A stretch of 64,000 nucleotides of DNA, from assembly GCA_964598225.1 (NCBI GenBank), contig CAZRBG010000031.1, positions 3,065 to 67,064 on the forward strand, in the 5' to 3' direction. This DNA is from SG8-4 sp964598225 (GTDB taxonomy: Bacteria > Planctomycetota > Phycisphaerae > Sedimentisphaerales > Anaerobacaceae). Shown here piece after piece: positions 1 to 9,155 of this stretch (the stretch's first letter is position 1; each line of letters starts with the position of its first letter). The position numbers and the translations under genes are program-made. The notes beneath the pieces are model-generated. The model made no database searches, was not told the DNA's origin, and worked only from the letters and a program-made list of their open reading frames with translations.

Positions 1-1
1 T

Positions 2-1810
2 CTTGCGGCACAGCCTATGTTGAAAGGCAACCGCCTGACTATCATTACCAACGCCGGCGGCCCCGGCGTTATGGCTACCGACAGCCTGACGAAAGCAGGA
101 GGCAAGCTTGCCGAATTATCGAAGCAGACCAAACTAAAGCTGGACGAGGTCTTGCCGACCTGGTGGTCGGGTTCCAACCCGATTGATATCTTAGGCGATG
201 CCCGGGCTGACAGGTATTCACAAGCTCTGGATATTTGTCTATCCAGCAAGGACAGTAATGCCGTCCTTGTCATCTTGACCCCGCAAGCCATGACCCAGCC
301 CGAGAAGACGGCAGAAGCAGTGATCGAAAAGCAAAAGAGATACAATAAGCCGGTATTAACTTCGTGGATGGGGGCGGGATTGGTGGAAAAAGCAAGAGAT
401 ATACTACAGTCGGCCCGGATACCCTGTTACGAAACTCCTGAGATGGCGACATACGCATTCATGAACATGTTCCGGTATAAACGAAATATAGAGCTTCTTT
501 ATCAAACCCCGGAGCATCTTGTTGAGGAACATGAAATTTCCGTTGAGGATATACATGAGAGATTGCGAAGAATATATGAATCGGGCCGAATGCTTCTATC
601 GGAACGGGAATCGAAGGAGATTCTGGAGGATTATAATATAGAGACAACTATGCCGAGGCTGGCCGAAGACGACTCTCAGGCGGTGAAGATTGCCGAAGAT
701 ACGGGTTTTCCGGTAGTAATGAAAATTGAAAGCGAGGACATCACACACAAATCCGATGCCGGTTGTGTTGCACTTAATGTCAAAGATAAAGATGAAGTAA
801 AGCGAAAGTTCAACGAAATAGTTCAAAATGCACAGCGGCACAAAGCGGACGTGCGAGTGGATGGAGTAACCGTACAAAAAATGATCTCTACGCCCTTTCA
901 CGAATTAATTATCGGCGCGAAGAAATACCCCCTGTTTGGATCGGTCATACTCTTCGGTTCAGGCGGAATCACAGTAGAACTGATCAAAGACAAAGTGATC
1001 GGTTTTCCTCCTCTGAATCAGACTCTGGCACAAAGATTGATGGAAAAGACAAAGATATACAAGCTGATAAGCGAAGGATGGCGCAATATCTCTCCTGCCG
1101 ATCTGCAAGTAGTGCAAGGAACGTTGGTCAGGTTCGCACAGATAATGGTTGATCTGCCGGAGATAAGAGAGGTCGATATAAATCCTTTAATGGCGGCTTA
1201 CAAAGAATGTCTTGCGCTCGACGCAAGAATAATTCTGGATGAAGATTATTTTCACGGCCGGATAAAGCCCGGGAGGCATCTGGCATTAAGTCCTTACCCG
1301 ACGGAATACGTTAAGCACTTCAAATTCCGTGATGTGGATATGACTTTCCGTCCCATTCGTCCCGAGGACGAGCCCCTGTGGGTGGATATGTTCAGATCAT
1401 TTTCACAGGAGACCAACCGTCAGCGCTTCTTTCACACAATCAAAGAGATGTCTCACAGCGAGCGCATCAGGTACACGTTCACCGATTTCAATCGAGAAAT
1501 CGCCATCGTCCCGGAAATTGAGGAAAACGGCGAAAAGAAACTATTAGGTGTGGCGAGAATGACGGCTCAGCTCGACCAGGAAACAGCCGAGTTCGCCATC
1601 GCCCTGCGAGATAAATGGCAAAGTATCGGTCTCGGCGAAAAGTTGTTCGACTTCATTATGGATATCGCAAGGCAAAAGAGATGGAAGGTAATGGTTGCCG
1701 ATGTATTGCCTGACAATACAAAAATGATAAACCTTTTCAAGAAAAAGAATTGTTGTTTAGATTATAATTCAAGAGACGACCTCTATAACGTAGTATACAG
1801 ACTGAGCTGA
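2..1810 (+). CDS. ADP-forming acyl-CoA synthetase with C-terminal GNAT domain (5' partial)
   Basis: This is the 3' part of an NDP-forming acetyl/acyl-CoA synthetase, which couples acyl-CoA plus ADP and phosphate to acid plus ATP. The reading frame is open back to the window edge, and the residues before the first ATG (LAAQP, then MLKGNRL) match the family, so the CoA-binding domain lies outside. About 602 residues are visible: the succinyl-CoA-synthetase-like flavodoxin domain (NAGGPGVMATD near the start), an ATP-grasp domain (about 185-410), and a C-terminal GNAT acetyltransferase domain (about 430-597). This matches the Pat/PatZ protein acetyltransferase architecture, so the protein may acetylate other enzymes instead of, or as well as, making ATP. 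Family call is firm; the dominant activity is uncertain. Confidence 0.9.
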   Translation, partial: LAAQPMLKGNRLTIITNAGGPGVMATDSLTKAGGKLAELSKQTKLKLDEVLPTWWSGSNPIDILGDARADRYSQALDICLSSKDSNAVLVILTPQAMTQPEKTAEAVIEKQKRYNKPVLTSWMGAGLVEKARDILQSARIPCYETPEMATYAFMNMFRYKRNIELLYQTPEHLVEEHEISVEDIHERLRRIYESGRMLLSERESKEILEDYNIETTMPRLAEDDSQAVKIAEDTGFPVVMKIESEDITHKSDAGCVALNVKDKDEVKRKFNEIVQNAQRHKADVRVDGVTVQKMISTPFHELIIGAKKYPLFGSVILFGSGGITVELIKDKVIGFPPLNQTLAQRLMEKTKIYKLISEGWRNISPADLQVVQGTLVRFAQIMVDLPEIREVDINPLMAAYKECLALDARIILDEDYFHGRIKPGRHLALSPYPTEYVKHFKFRDVDMTFRPIRPEDEPLWVDMFRSFSQETNRQRFFHTIKEMSHSERIRYTFTDFNREIAIVPEIEENGEKKLLGVARMTAQLDQETAEFAIALRDKWQSIGLGEKLFDFIMDIARQKRWKVMVADVLPDNTKMINLFKKKNCCLDYNSRDDLYNVVYRLS

Positions 1811-1830
1811 TAGTTCACCTTCGAGAATCA

Positions 1831-2466
1831 TTGAAAAATGCCAAGATGATATTCAGCCAAGTTAGAAAAGAGTTGAAACGGCACGCTCCCTTCACCGTAT
1901 TAGGAGCGCTGGCGGGTATTATTCTTATTATTGCATTCAGCGGCATTCCAAAAGACATTTCTTTCAAAATATTCTATGTCCTCCATCCGATCCACGTCGT
2001 CTTTAGCGCGGTCGTAACCGCTTCTCTATATCAATCTCACACGTACGAGAAACAAGAACGCGGAGTGAGTTTTTTCTGGCTGATGGTCGTTGGTTACGCA
2101 GGAGCAATTGGTATCTCTACTCTAAGCGATTCGTTGGTTCCTTATTTGGGCGAAACACTGTTAAATCTTCCGGAGAAAGAAACTCACCTGGGTTTCATTG
2201 AAAAATGGTGGCTGATTAATCCGTTAGCCGTTGCCGGAACTATAGTTGCTTATTTTAAGCCGCAAACCAGGCTGCCGCACGCCGGACACGTCCTTCTGAG
2301 CACGTCCGCTTCCACTTTCCACATAATTATGGCTCTGGGAAAAGACATACCATTAGTACAGTATTTGGTTATTGTTGTCTTCCTGTTCATCGCCGTGTGG
2401 CTGCCCTGCTGTTTGAGTGATCTCATTTTTCCGGTCATTTTGGCGGAAACGGAGAAACGTGATTAA
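1831..2466 (+). CDS. Multi-pass membrane protein of unknown function
   Basis: A 211-residue hydrophobic protein with about five predicted membrane segments, beginning around residues 22-40 (LGALAGIILIIAFSG) and ending with a segment near 175-200. The start is a TTG at 1831; an in-frame ATG at 1846 is an alternative, and neither has a strong ribosome binding site. It follows the acyl-CoA synthetase by 20 bases and precedes the CDF transporter by about 60 bases, all on one strand, so co-transcription is likely. I do not recognise the family. Histidines near the second segment (HPIHVVF) could bind metal, which would fit the neighbouring transporter, but that is inference. Confidence 0.7.
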   Translation: MKNAKMIFSQVRKELKRHAPFTVLGALAGIILIIAFSGIPKDISFKIFYVLHPIHVVFSAVVTASLYQSHTYEKQERGVSFFWLMVVGYAGAIGISTLSDSLVPYLGETLLNLPEKETHLGFIEKWWLINPLAVAGTIVAYFKPQTRLPHAGHVLLSTSASTFHIIMALGKDIPLVQYLVIVVFLFIAVWLPCCLSDLIFPVILAETEKRD

Positions 2467-2524
2467 CATAAAGATTGAACTTTGTGATGCTCTGATACAG
2501 TTAAAGACTCACTAAGGAATTTTG

Positions 2525-3694
2525 ATGAAAATAGAAAAATGGGGATGGTACTCGGTAGGCATTAACATACTACTGGCCGGCATCGGACTGGCCGTGGCGG
2601 TATCTTCCGGCAGCCTGGCGGTCAAGACGGAGATTCTCCACAATGTGGTAGATTTGCTGACGGCAATTGCCGTACTTGCAGGTTTGAGAATTGCGGGCCG
2701 AAAGACTCGCAGATTCCCGTACGGTCTTTACAAAGTAGAGAACATTATCACTGTAATCATGGCGATGATGATATTCTTCGCCGCGTACGAAATGGCTCGC
2801 CATGCTGTTTTTGCTCCCTCTTCGGAATTGACTGTAACCGCCTGGCATTTGATAGCCATTATCGTCGCTGCAGGCATAGCTCTGGGATTCAGCGTTCTGG
2901 AATCGCGCGCAGGACAAAAGGCCAATTCTCCGGCTCTTGTAGCTGATGCAAAAGAATATCGCGTCCATATCCTCACTACCGGCGTCGTCTTTGTTGCTCT
3001 GTCCGGGCATAATGTAGATTTCCCCATAGACCGCCTGGCCGCCGTCATAGTCCTTATAGCCATTGGAAAAACGGGCTGGGACCTGCTGGTATCCGGAGTA
3101 AGGGTGCTGCTGGATGCATCGCTCGATCCTTCTGCGATAGCAAAGATCGAGGAGATGATTTCATCAGAGCCGCAGGTGGCCGAAGTTCACTGGGTAACAG
3201 GCAGAAATTCGGGGCGTGTGCGGTTTGTTGAGGCGGAGGTCTCTTTGCGAATCCACGACCTGGAGAAAGCCGAAAAGATAACAACACGCATCGAGAAGAA
3301 GGTAAAGGAAGGGTTGGAGAACATAGAACGTGTCGTGATTCACGCCGAACCCAAGCCTCCAACGCATACTCTGTGTGCGATACCGTTGAAAGACGATTCG
3401 GATGAGCTGTGTCCGCATTTTGGCGAGGCTCCCTCTTTCGCCTTCCTTAAAATCCGCAAAAAAGATAAGAAAGTCGAAAACCGTACCACTGAATCCAATC
3501 CTTATACAGGCCTGACTAAAGGCAAAGGCATTAAGGTGGCGGAATGGTTGGTAGAAAAGAAGATCGATCAGGTAATTTTAAGACAAGATCCCGGTGGAAG
3601 AGGCCCGGAATACGTGTTCGGCAATGCCGGGGTAGAAATCAAAGTCACCGATCGCGAGAAAATGCCGGAAGTTCTTAAAGATATCCTGTCTTAA
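2525..3694 (+). CDS. Cation diffusion facilitator fused to NifX/NafY-like cofactor-binding domain
   Basis: A 389-residue CDF-family divalent metal efflux protein. The N-terminal 200 residues carry membrane segments with the family's HxxxD metal site (HNVVDLLTA) and a conserved YGLYKVENI stretch after segment 2. A cytoplasmic CDF C-terminal domain follows (about 200-280). The last 110 residues form a dinitrogenase iron-molybdenum cofactor-binding-like domain (CAIPLKDDSDELCPHFGEAP...). The ATG at 2525 is chosen because AAGGA lies about seven bases upstream; the TTG at 2522 is less likely. The stop overlaps by four bases the stop of the convergent PII-like gene. The likely role is metal (Fe, Zn or Mn) efflux with a cytoplasmic metal or cofactor sensor; substrate unknown. 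Confidence 0.88.
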   Translation: MKIEKWGWYSVGINILLAGIGLAVAVSSGSLAVKTEILHNVVDLLTAIAVLAGLRIAGRKTRRFPYGLYKVENIITVIMAMMIFFAAYEMARHAVFAPSSELTVTAWHLIAIIVAAGIALGFSVLESRAGQKANSPALVADAKEYRVHILTTGVVFVALSGHNVDFPIDRLAAVIVLIAIGKTGWDLLVSGVRVLLDASLDPSAIAKIEEMISSEPQVAEVHWVTGRNSGRVRFVEAEVSLRIHDLEKAEKITTRIEKKVKEGLENIERVVIHAEPKPPTHTLCAIPLKDDSDELCPHFGEAPSFAFLKIRKKDKKVENRTTESNPYTGLTKGKGIKVAEWLVEKKIDQVILRQDPGGRGPEYVFGNAGVEIKVTDREKMPEVLKDILS

Positions 3695-3981
3695 AGACGG
3701 CGGGCTATATCGAGAACTACGGCCTCAAGGTGTCGGTGCGCCTGACGTTGGCGGCGAAAACTTTCGAGTGCATCGAATAGGCCGTCCAAATCTTCGTCTT
3801 TGACCTGAGCCTGCACAACAGATACGGAACCCGGAAATATCTGGCTGCCGTAGTGCTTTCCTTCGCTGTCCTTGCCCCGAACGGCCGGGAACAGCACAAA
3901 ATGGTTGATCCTGCATTCGTCCAGAATTGGCTCGATCTTCTCCCAAAACTCGAAGTGAAAGGTTATTTGTACCAGGTGCAT
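3691..3981 (-). CDS. PG0541-family PII-like transporter-associated protein
   Basis: A 96-residue protein with a ferredoxin-like, PII-like fold pattern: an N-terminal beta strand (MHLVQITFHF), a middle stretch with charged loop ending SQIFPGSVSVVQAQV, and a final helix (DLDGLFDALESFRRQ). It resembles the PG0541 family encoded beside RND efflux pumps. It is the last gene of the same-strand run and lies 24 bases after the RND pump gene, which supports a role in sensing or regulating that pump. Compared with classical PII proteins it lacks a recognisable T-loop tyrosine, so nitrogen signalling is unlikely. The ligand is unknown. Confidence 0.75.
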   Translation of the reverse strand: MHLVQITFHFEFWEKIEPILDECRINHFVLFPAVRGKDSEGKHYGSQIFPGSVSVVQAQVKDEDLDGLFDALESFRRQRQAHRHLEAVVLDIARRL

Positions 3982-4005
3982 GCCGTGCCTTTTGTAGGTA
4001 CTATT

Positions 4006-7000
4006 TTACGATTGAAGTTTCATACGCTGTCTGGCGGCGCGCCCGAGGCGGCTTACCAAAGTGTAGACGACCGGGATTATGACCAAAGTCAAGAAAGTCG
4101 TCGCCAACAATCCGAATAGAACGGTAACTCCCATCGGAGCGCGAGCTTCTCCGCCTGTTCCGTATCCCAGGGCGATTGGTGAAATGCCCAGCACCGTCGA
4201 GACCGTGGTCATGATCACCGGGCGAAATCGAACACGGGAGGCTTTCCTGGCGGCTTCGAATATGTCGTTACCGCGGGCCAGCAGAACGTTGGTGTAATCA
4301 ACCAGAAGAATCGCATTCTTGGTAGCCATTCCGAGCAGCATTATAAGACCGATAAACGCGATGATGCCGAAAGGCATACCCAAAGCCCACAGCGCCACAG
4401 CAGAGCCGACCATTGCCAGCGGCAGGCTCAAAAGTATCACAAACGGCTGAATAAAAGACTCGAACTGGGCGGCCAGGACCAAATAAATAAAGGTCACAGA
4501 AAAAAGCAGAGTTATTGTTAAATTCTGGAACGATTCGACGAAGGATTGACTCTCGCCCGTGAAGTCATAGTTGAATCCTCCGGGCAGGCTGGCGGCCAGG
4601 TGACCTTCAATCTTCTCGAGGGCCTGGCCCAGCGTCATGCCCGCCGAGAGCGAACTGGAAATCGTTGCCGAGCGCAGTCTGTCGAAATGGTGCAATTCAC
4701 TCGGCCCGATGGTCTCAGTCGCTTCCACCAGATTTGCAAGCGATACGAGTTCTCCGCCGGCGCTGCGAACGTATAAATCGTTTACGTCTGCGGGAACCAT
4801 CTCGCCTTTGCCCGCGATTTCGGTAATGACTTCGTACCTCTCGCTGGCTCTTTCAATCTCGGAAATATCAGGCTCGCCGAGCAAATACCGCATCGTGTTG
4901 GAAATCGCCGCAACTGAGATCCCCATCTGAGAAGCTTTATCGCGTTTGATGCGAATATGTATTTGGGGCTTATTCATTTTCATATCGGAATTCACGCCCG
5001 TGAGTCCATCCTGGCTTCGCAGCCAGGCCATTAGCTCTTCATTTTGCTGCGCCAGTTTGTCGATATCGGAATGCTGCAATACCACCTGGATGGGCGCCTG
5101 GGCCTGAATAGCTCCGGGCGAAGTTTCCAGAACGTAAGCCCGGCCCAAGGGCACTTCCTCGAGGCGGCGGCGTAATTCGTCGGCAACTTCCGACTGGTGT
5201 CGTTGCCGCTTATCGCGGTCGATCAATCGCACGAAGGAGATGCCTTCATTGACCTTGCCCGGCCCGCCCCCGCGCGACAACCCGATAGCGAGAAAGTAAT
5301 GTTTGATTTCCTCCATTTCGGACAGTATGTCCTCTATGCGGCGGGCAAATTCATCCGTCTGTTCCAGCGTTGCACCTTCCGGAGTCTCAAAACTGATAAT
5401 AAACTGCGAGCGATCCACAGTCGGCGTGAATTCGGTCGGAAGTCTGGAAAAGAGAAACAATCCCGCGGCAAACAGAGCCAGCGCGACCAAAATGGTTACC
5501 GCAGGGTGGCGAATTCCGCCGTCTAAAAGGCGTGCGTAGAAATTCTCGCTTTTGTCAAGAGCAGCCTCGGACCAGCGAAAGAGACGGCCCTTTCGCTGCG
5601 TCTTCCTTAGCACCCTGGATGCAAGCATCGGGGTCAAGGTCAGGGCCGTGAACGTGGATGCGAAAACCGTTATCGCTACGGTTAATCCGAACTCGTAAAA
5701 AAAACGGCCGATCAAACCGGACGTGAAAGCAACGGGAATGAATACTGCGGCAAGCGACAGGGAGTTGGCGATGGCCGGAAAGGCCACTTCCGTAGTGCCC
5801 ACGCGGGCGGCCGGTCTCGCGTCGGCTCCTTCCTCTACGTGCCGATAGGAACTCTCGATGACCACAATAGCATCGTCGATGACAATTCCTATCGCAAGAA
5901 TCAAACCGAGAATCGTCAGTGTGTTGATGCTGAAACCGAGCAGGTGCATCGCGGCCATACCGCCCAGCAGCGATGTGGGAACGGCGAAACTGGTTACAAG
6001 CGTGCTGCGGACATTGCGCAGGAATATCAGTACTACCGCGATCACCAAACCGGTCGTCAGGAATATCGTGAACAGCAAATCGTTGATGCTGGCCTGGATG
6101 TAATCGGAATCATCGCTGGCGACGACGTATTTGAGACCGGGCGGGAAGTTTTGGCCCAGATTCGCCATCCTTTGCCGAACTCCCGCCGCTACAGCCACCG
6201 TGTTGGCCTGGCTTTGCTTGACGATACCCAAACCGACGGATGTCTGTCCGGTGAATCGCGCGGTCTGACGATCGTTTTCCACGCCGTCCACAGCCGTTCC
6301 CACGTCGCGGATTCGCACAGCCGCTCCGCCGTGAAATGCTACGACCAGATCGTTGAGTTGCTCGGCCTGCTCGAATTGACCGAGTGTTCTGACCAGAAAT
6401 TCTCGCTTTCGGCTCCGTATCAGACCCGACGGAATATCCACATTATTGGCGCGAATCGTCATCACAACGTCCTCAACGGTTAGCCGATACGCAGCGAGCC
6501 TGGCGGGATCGAGTCTGACTCGCGCGGCATATCGCCGAGCACCGCCGATTATAACGCGGCCGACACCACGAAGATTCTCCAGTCGTTCCTTTAACGTCTC
6601 ATCGGCGTATGTCGTCAACCTTACTTTATCCCATCGATAATCCCCGGTCAACGCAATCCACACGATGGCCTGGGCATCCGGATCGAGCTTTCTGACGATG
6701 GGTTCCTCGATGTCGTCGGGCAATTCGCGGGCGGTTCGGTCCACACGGTCCCGCACATCCTGGGTTGCCACGTCGATGTCTCGCCATAACTCGAACTCGG
6801 CGGTGATCGTGGCTACCTGATACCGGGCGGTCGAGCGCAGTTCCTTGAGCCCTTCGATAGTGTTTATTTCTTCTTCGAGCGGCTCGATGACCTCCGTTTC
6901 GATTACCGTCGGTTCGGCACCCGGCAGGACGACATTGACGCTGACGATAGGAAAATCCACATCGGGATTCTCCCGGATCGGCATCTGGCTGTAGCCGTAG

Positions 7001-7074
7001 AATCCGAATATTGCAATGACGAGGAAGGCAACAATGGTCAGGACAGGACGGCGTATGCAGAAGCTCCAGATCAT
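4006..7074 (-). CDS. RND efflux transporter, inner-membrane pump (AcrB/HAE1 type)
   Basis: A 1022-residue resistance-nodulation-division pump of normal family length. It starts with the typical cytoplasmic stretch and first membrane helix (FCIRRPVLTIVAFLVIAIFG) and has two repeats of large periplasmic loops plus membrane bundles. The proton-relay aspartate pair is visible in GIVIDDAIVVIES, as in AcrB D407/D408, which points to a proton-driven HAE1-type drug/amphiphile pump rather than a heavy-metal (HME) pump. The start ATG overlaps the stop of the upstream adaptor gene by four bases, so the two are translationally coupled. No TolC-type outer-membrane channel gene is present in the window. 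Confidence 0.95.
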   Translation of the reverse strand: MIWSFCIRRPVLTIVAFLVIAIFGFYGYSQMPIRENPDVDFPIVSVNVVLPGAEPTVIETEVIEPLEEEINTIEGLKELRSTARYQVATITAEFELWRDIDVATQDVRDRVDRTARELPDDIEEPIVRKLDPDAQAIVWIALTGDYRWDKVRLTTYADETLKERLENLRGVGRVIIGGARRYAARVRLDPARLAAYRLTVEDVVMTIRANNVDIPSGLIRSRKREFLVRTLGQFEQAEQLNDLVVAFHGGAAVRIRDVGTAVDGVENDRQTARFTGQTSVGLGIVKQSQANTVAVAAGVRQRMANLGQNFPPGLKYVVASDDSDYIQASINDLLFTIFLTTGLVIAVVLIFLRNVRSTLVTSFAVPTSLLGGMAAMHLLGFSINTLTILGLILAIGIVIDDAIVVIESSYRHVEEGADARPAARVGTTEVAFPAIANSLSLAAVFIPVAFTSGLIGRFFYEFGLTVAITVFASTFTALTLTPMLASRVLRKTQRKGRLFRWSEAALDKSENFYARLLDGGIRHPAVTILVALALFAAGLFLFSRLPTEFTPTVDRSQFIISFETPEGATLEQTDEFARRIEDILSEMEEIKHYFLAIGLSRGGGPGKVNEGISFVRLIDRDKRQRHQSEVADELRRRLEEVPLGRAYVLETSPGAIQAQAPIQVVLQHSDIDKLAQQNEELMAWLRSQDGLTGVNSDMKMNKPQIHIRIKRDKASQMGISVAAISNTMRYLLGEPDISEIERASERYEVITEIAGKGEMVPADVNDLYVRSAGGELVSLANLVEATETIGPSELHHFDRLRSATISSSLSAGMTLGQALEKIEGHLAASLPGGFNYDFTGESQSFVESFQNLTITLLFSVTFIYLVLAAQFESFIQPFVILLSLPLAMVGSAVALWALGMPFGIIAFIGLIMLLGMATKNAILLVDYTNVLLARGNDIFEAARKASRVRFRPVIMTTVSTVLGISPIALGYGTGGEARAPMGVTVLFGLLATTFLTLVIIPVVYTLVSRLGRAARQRMKLQS

Positions 7075-8249
7075 TTTGCCGTCCCCTGGTCTGAATTAGC
7101 GTTTTGCGTCTGGGGTTGACCCTGCGTATCCTTCTCAGATTGGCCTTCTTCTCCTGTTTTCTCGCCGACAGCGACCTTCGTTCCGTCTGTAAGCCGCATC
7201 TGACCCGAAATCGCGACAGTCTCGCCTTCTTTCAAGCCGCTAAGAATTTCTACCTCGCCGGGACGCCGCAGACCAATCTGAACCGAGCGGCGACGCGCAA
7301 CGCTGTCCTGCACAACATAGACGATGTACCCCGTCTGTGTAGCCGCCAGAGCCTCACTGGGCACGACTGGGTTGTCCTTTCCGGTCTGCAGAATCACATC
7401 GACAACGGCGAACATGCCGGATTTTAACCTGCCCTGAGGGTTTTCGATGACGGCCTTTGTCAGGAACGTGCGCGTTTGTTCGTCCACGCCGGGGCTGATA
7501 AATGAAACCGCACCGCTAAACGCCGCGTCGGGATATGAGCCTACACGAATATCTACCTCTTGCCCCTCGGAAACGCGCGGAGCATAACTCTCGGGTACTG
7601 AAAAACGTGCTTCCAATACCAACGAGTACAGCACTGTTAACATCTCGCCGGATTTCACGAAATCCCCCGGATCGACCATGCTCTCGCTGACTACACCTTT
7701 CATCGGCGAGTGGATTTTTGTATCGCTTAGGCGCTCCTCGATGACCGCTTTTTCAGCTTCGAGCCGGTCGATCTGTGCTCTGGCGGTCTCAAGCTCGGTC
7801 TTTCTTCGATCTCTTTCGGCTGCTGCAACCGCATTTTCTTTTAGAAGCTGGTCGAAACGCTCGTACATAAGCTCGGCGAACTCGGCTCGGGACCGGGCTT
7901 CCTTAAGAAGAGCCTCTTGTGATGCCAGTTGTTTCTTGAGTTTGCGGTCGTCGAGAGAGAAGAGGAGTTGATCGTTTTCAACCTTGTCGCCTTCGTGGAA
8001 ATGGACCTGACTAACAATCCCCGCGATTTCCGGGCTTACTTCCACAATCTCGGCGGCTCGAATACTCCCGACCCTTGTAAGCACCTCCTGCATCGTCTGA
8101 CGCTTTGCGGCAACGACGTCAACCACTACTGAGGCGGTCTCCGTGCTCTTTTTTTCTACGTCTTCGCTGCACCCGAAACAGAAAAAACAAAGCGGCAACC
8201 ACGCTGTTGTGACCAACAACATCCGGCGGTGTGGCATCCCTGCGACCAT
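7071..8249 (-). CDS. RND pump periplasmic adaptor (membrane fusion protein)
   Basis: A 392-residue HlyD/AcrA-family adaptor linking the inner-membrane RND pump to an outer-membrane channel. The N-terminus is a hydrophobic signal ending in a cysteine (CFFCFGCSED), compatible with a lipoprotein though the lipobox is not canonical. It is followed by the lipoyl/barrel-sandwich half-motif (RAAEIVEVSPEIAGIV), a coiled-coil hairpin (about 110-190), the second lipoyl half (DTKIHSPMKGVVSE) and beta-barrel domains. The C-terminal 30 residues are low-complexity, glutamine-rich and polar. It overlaps the pump gene by four bases and starts one base after the PRC-barrel gene. Confidence 0.93.
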   Translation of the reverse strand: MVAGMPHRRMLLVTTAWLPLCFFCFGCSEDVEKKSTETASVVVDVVAAKRQTMQEVLTRVGSIRAAEIVEVSPEIAGIVSQVHFHEGDKVENDQLLFSLDDRKLKKQLASQEALLKEARSRAEFAELMYERFDQLLKENAVAAAERDRRKTELETARAQIDRLEAEKAVIEERLSDTKIHSPMKGVVSESMVDPGDFVKSGEMLTVLYSLVLEARFSVPESYAPRVSEGQEVDIRVGSYPDAAFSGAVSFISPGVDEQTRTFLTKAVIENPQGRLKSGMFAVVDVILQTGKDNPVVPSEALAATQTGYIVYVVQDSVARRRSVQIGLRRPGEVEILSGLKEGETVAISGQMRLTDGTKVAVGEKTGEEGQSEKDTQGQPQTQNANSDQGTAK

Positions 8250-8250
8250 A

Positions 8251-8982
8251 TCAGGACGGCCTCTTTATCCTGTCGTAATAGTCATGCAGTCTGCGTTCGA
8301 ACTCAGGTGTAAGAGGCTCTTGTGCATGGTATACGGGACTGGCCAGGAGCGTGGCGGCCGGCAGCGAGACATATATTTCCCTTGCAACCCAGTCCACCTC
8401 GCTGACGCTGTCGGTTCCGAGCAGTATACAGCCTTGCTTTTGGGGCGTATCCACCGCCAGATTCCGGATCGTCCATGTCTCGACCTCCACCAGAACGTCC
8501 TGAAGTACGCCGAATTCGCCTTCGTTGGCGTGAACAGCATAATTACCGACGATTTTCGTCGCGAGCTCCAACTCCGGGCTGGTGAATTCCGCCTGATCGG
8601 CCACGTTCTTTCGTTCGGCCTCACCTGAGAGAATTCCCGTCGGATTCACATCCTGCTCGTCCTGAAGCCAATAAGGCGGCCAGCCGTAGTGCTCGTACAG
8701 GTCTGTCTCATCCTGACGCTCGATGTCTTTGCTCAGGTCCACATCGGGACTTTGCTCAACCTGGCTCAGCCCGACGTCGGCCCGGATCGTGCGGGCGTCG
8801 CGGTCGGGCTCGTCCAGGCACGAGATGGGTAAAGGTATCTTCCTGCCGAGATCGTCGGGATCCGCCACTACGTACCGCGCCATCCACTCGCCTCGCGAGA
8901 AGAGCATATCAGCGAGCCTGCCAATACTCTCGTGGCCCGAGGTAATTTGGTACGTTTTGAGTTCTGTCAGACCAATCAGCAT
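8251..8982 (-). CDS. Double PRC-barrel domain protein
   Basis: A 243-residue protein with two PRC-barrel-like segments: residues about 5-80 (YQITSGHESIGRLADMLF... WMARYVVADP) and about 145-215 (NYAVHANEGEFGVLQDVLVEVETWTIRNLAVD). They are joined by an acidic linker containing an HYGWPPYW stretch. PRC-barrels occur in RimM, photosynthetic reaction-centre H subunits and many stand-alone bacterial proteins linked to membranes or stress. It lies directly upstream of the RND adaptor (one base apart) and downstream of the RNR gene. No catalytic residues are apparent, and the role is unknown. Confidence 0.8.
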   Translation of the reverse strand: MLIGLTELKTYQITSGHESIGRLADMLFSRGEWMARYVVADPDDLGRKIPLPISCLDEPDRDARTIRADVGLSQVEQSPDVDLSKDIERQDETDLYEHYGWPPYWLQDEQDVNPTGILSGEAERKNVADQAEFTSPELELATKIVGNYAVHANEGEFGVLQDVLVEVETWTIRNLAVDTPQKQGCILLGTDSVSEVDWVAREIYVSLPAATLLASPVYHAQEPLTPEFERRLHDYYDRIKRPS

Positions 8983-9155
8983 AATAAAACTCCTTCTTTC
9001 TTACTTCCATAAGTTTATTATGCCAACTATGACGGTAGGGAAAATAAGCATAGTCCTTAATTTTCCGTTCGAAAAAACTCAAAAACGGGCAGGCCCGGCC
9101 AGAGATCTTTAAACAACAAATTCCTAACGTCATCCACCGCCGGCGGACTCCAACT

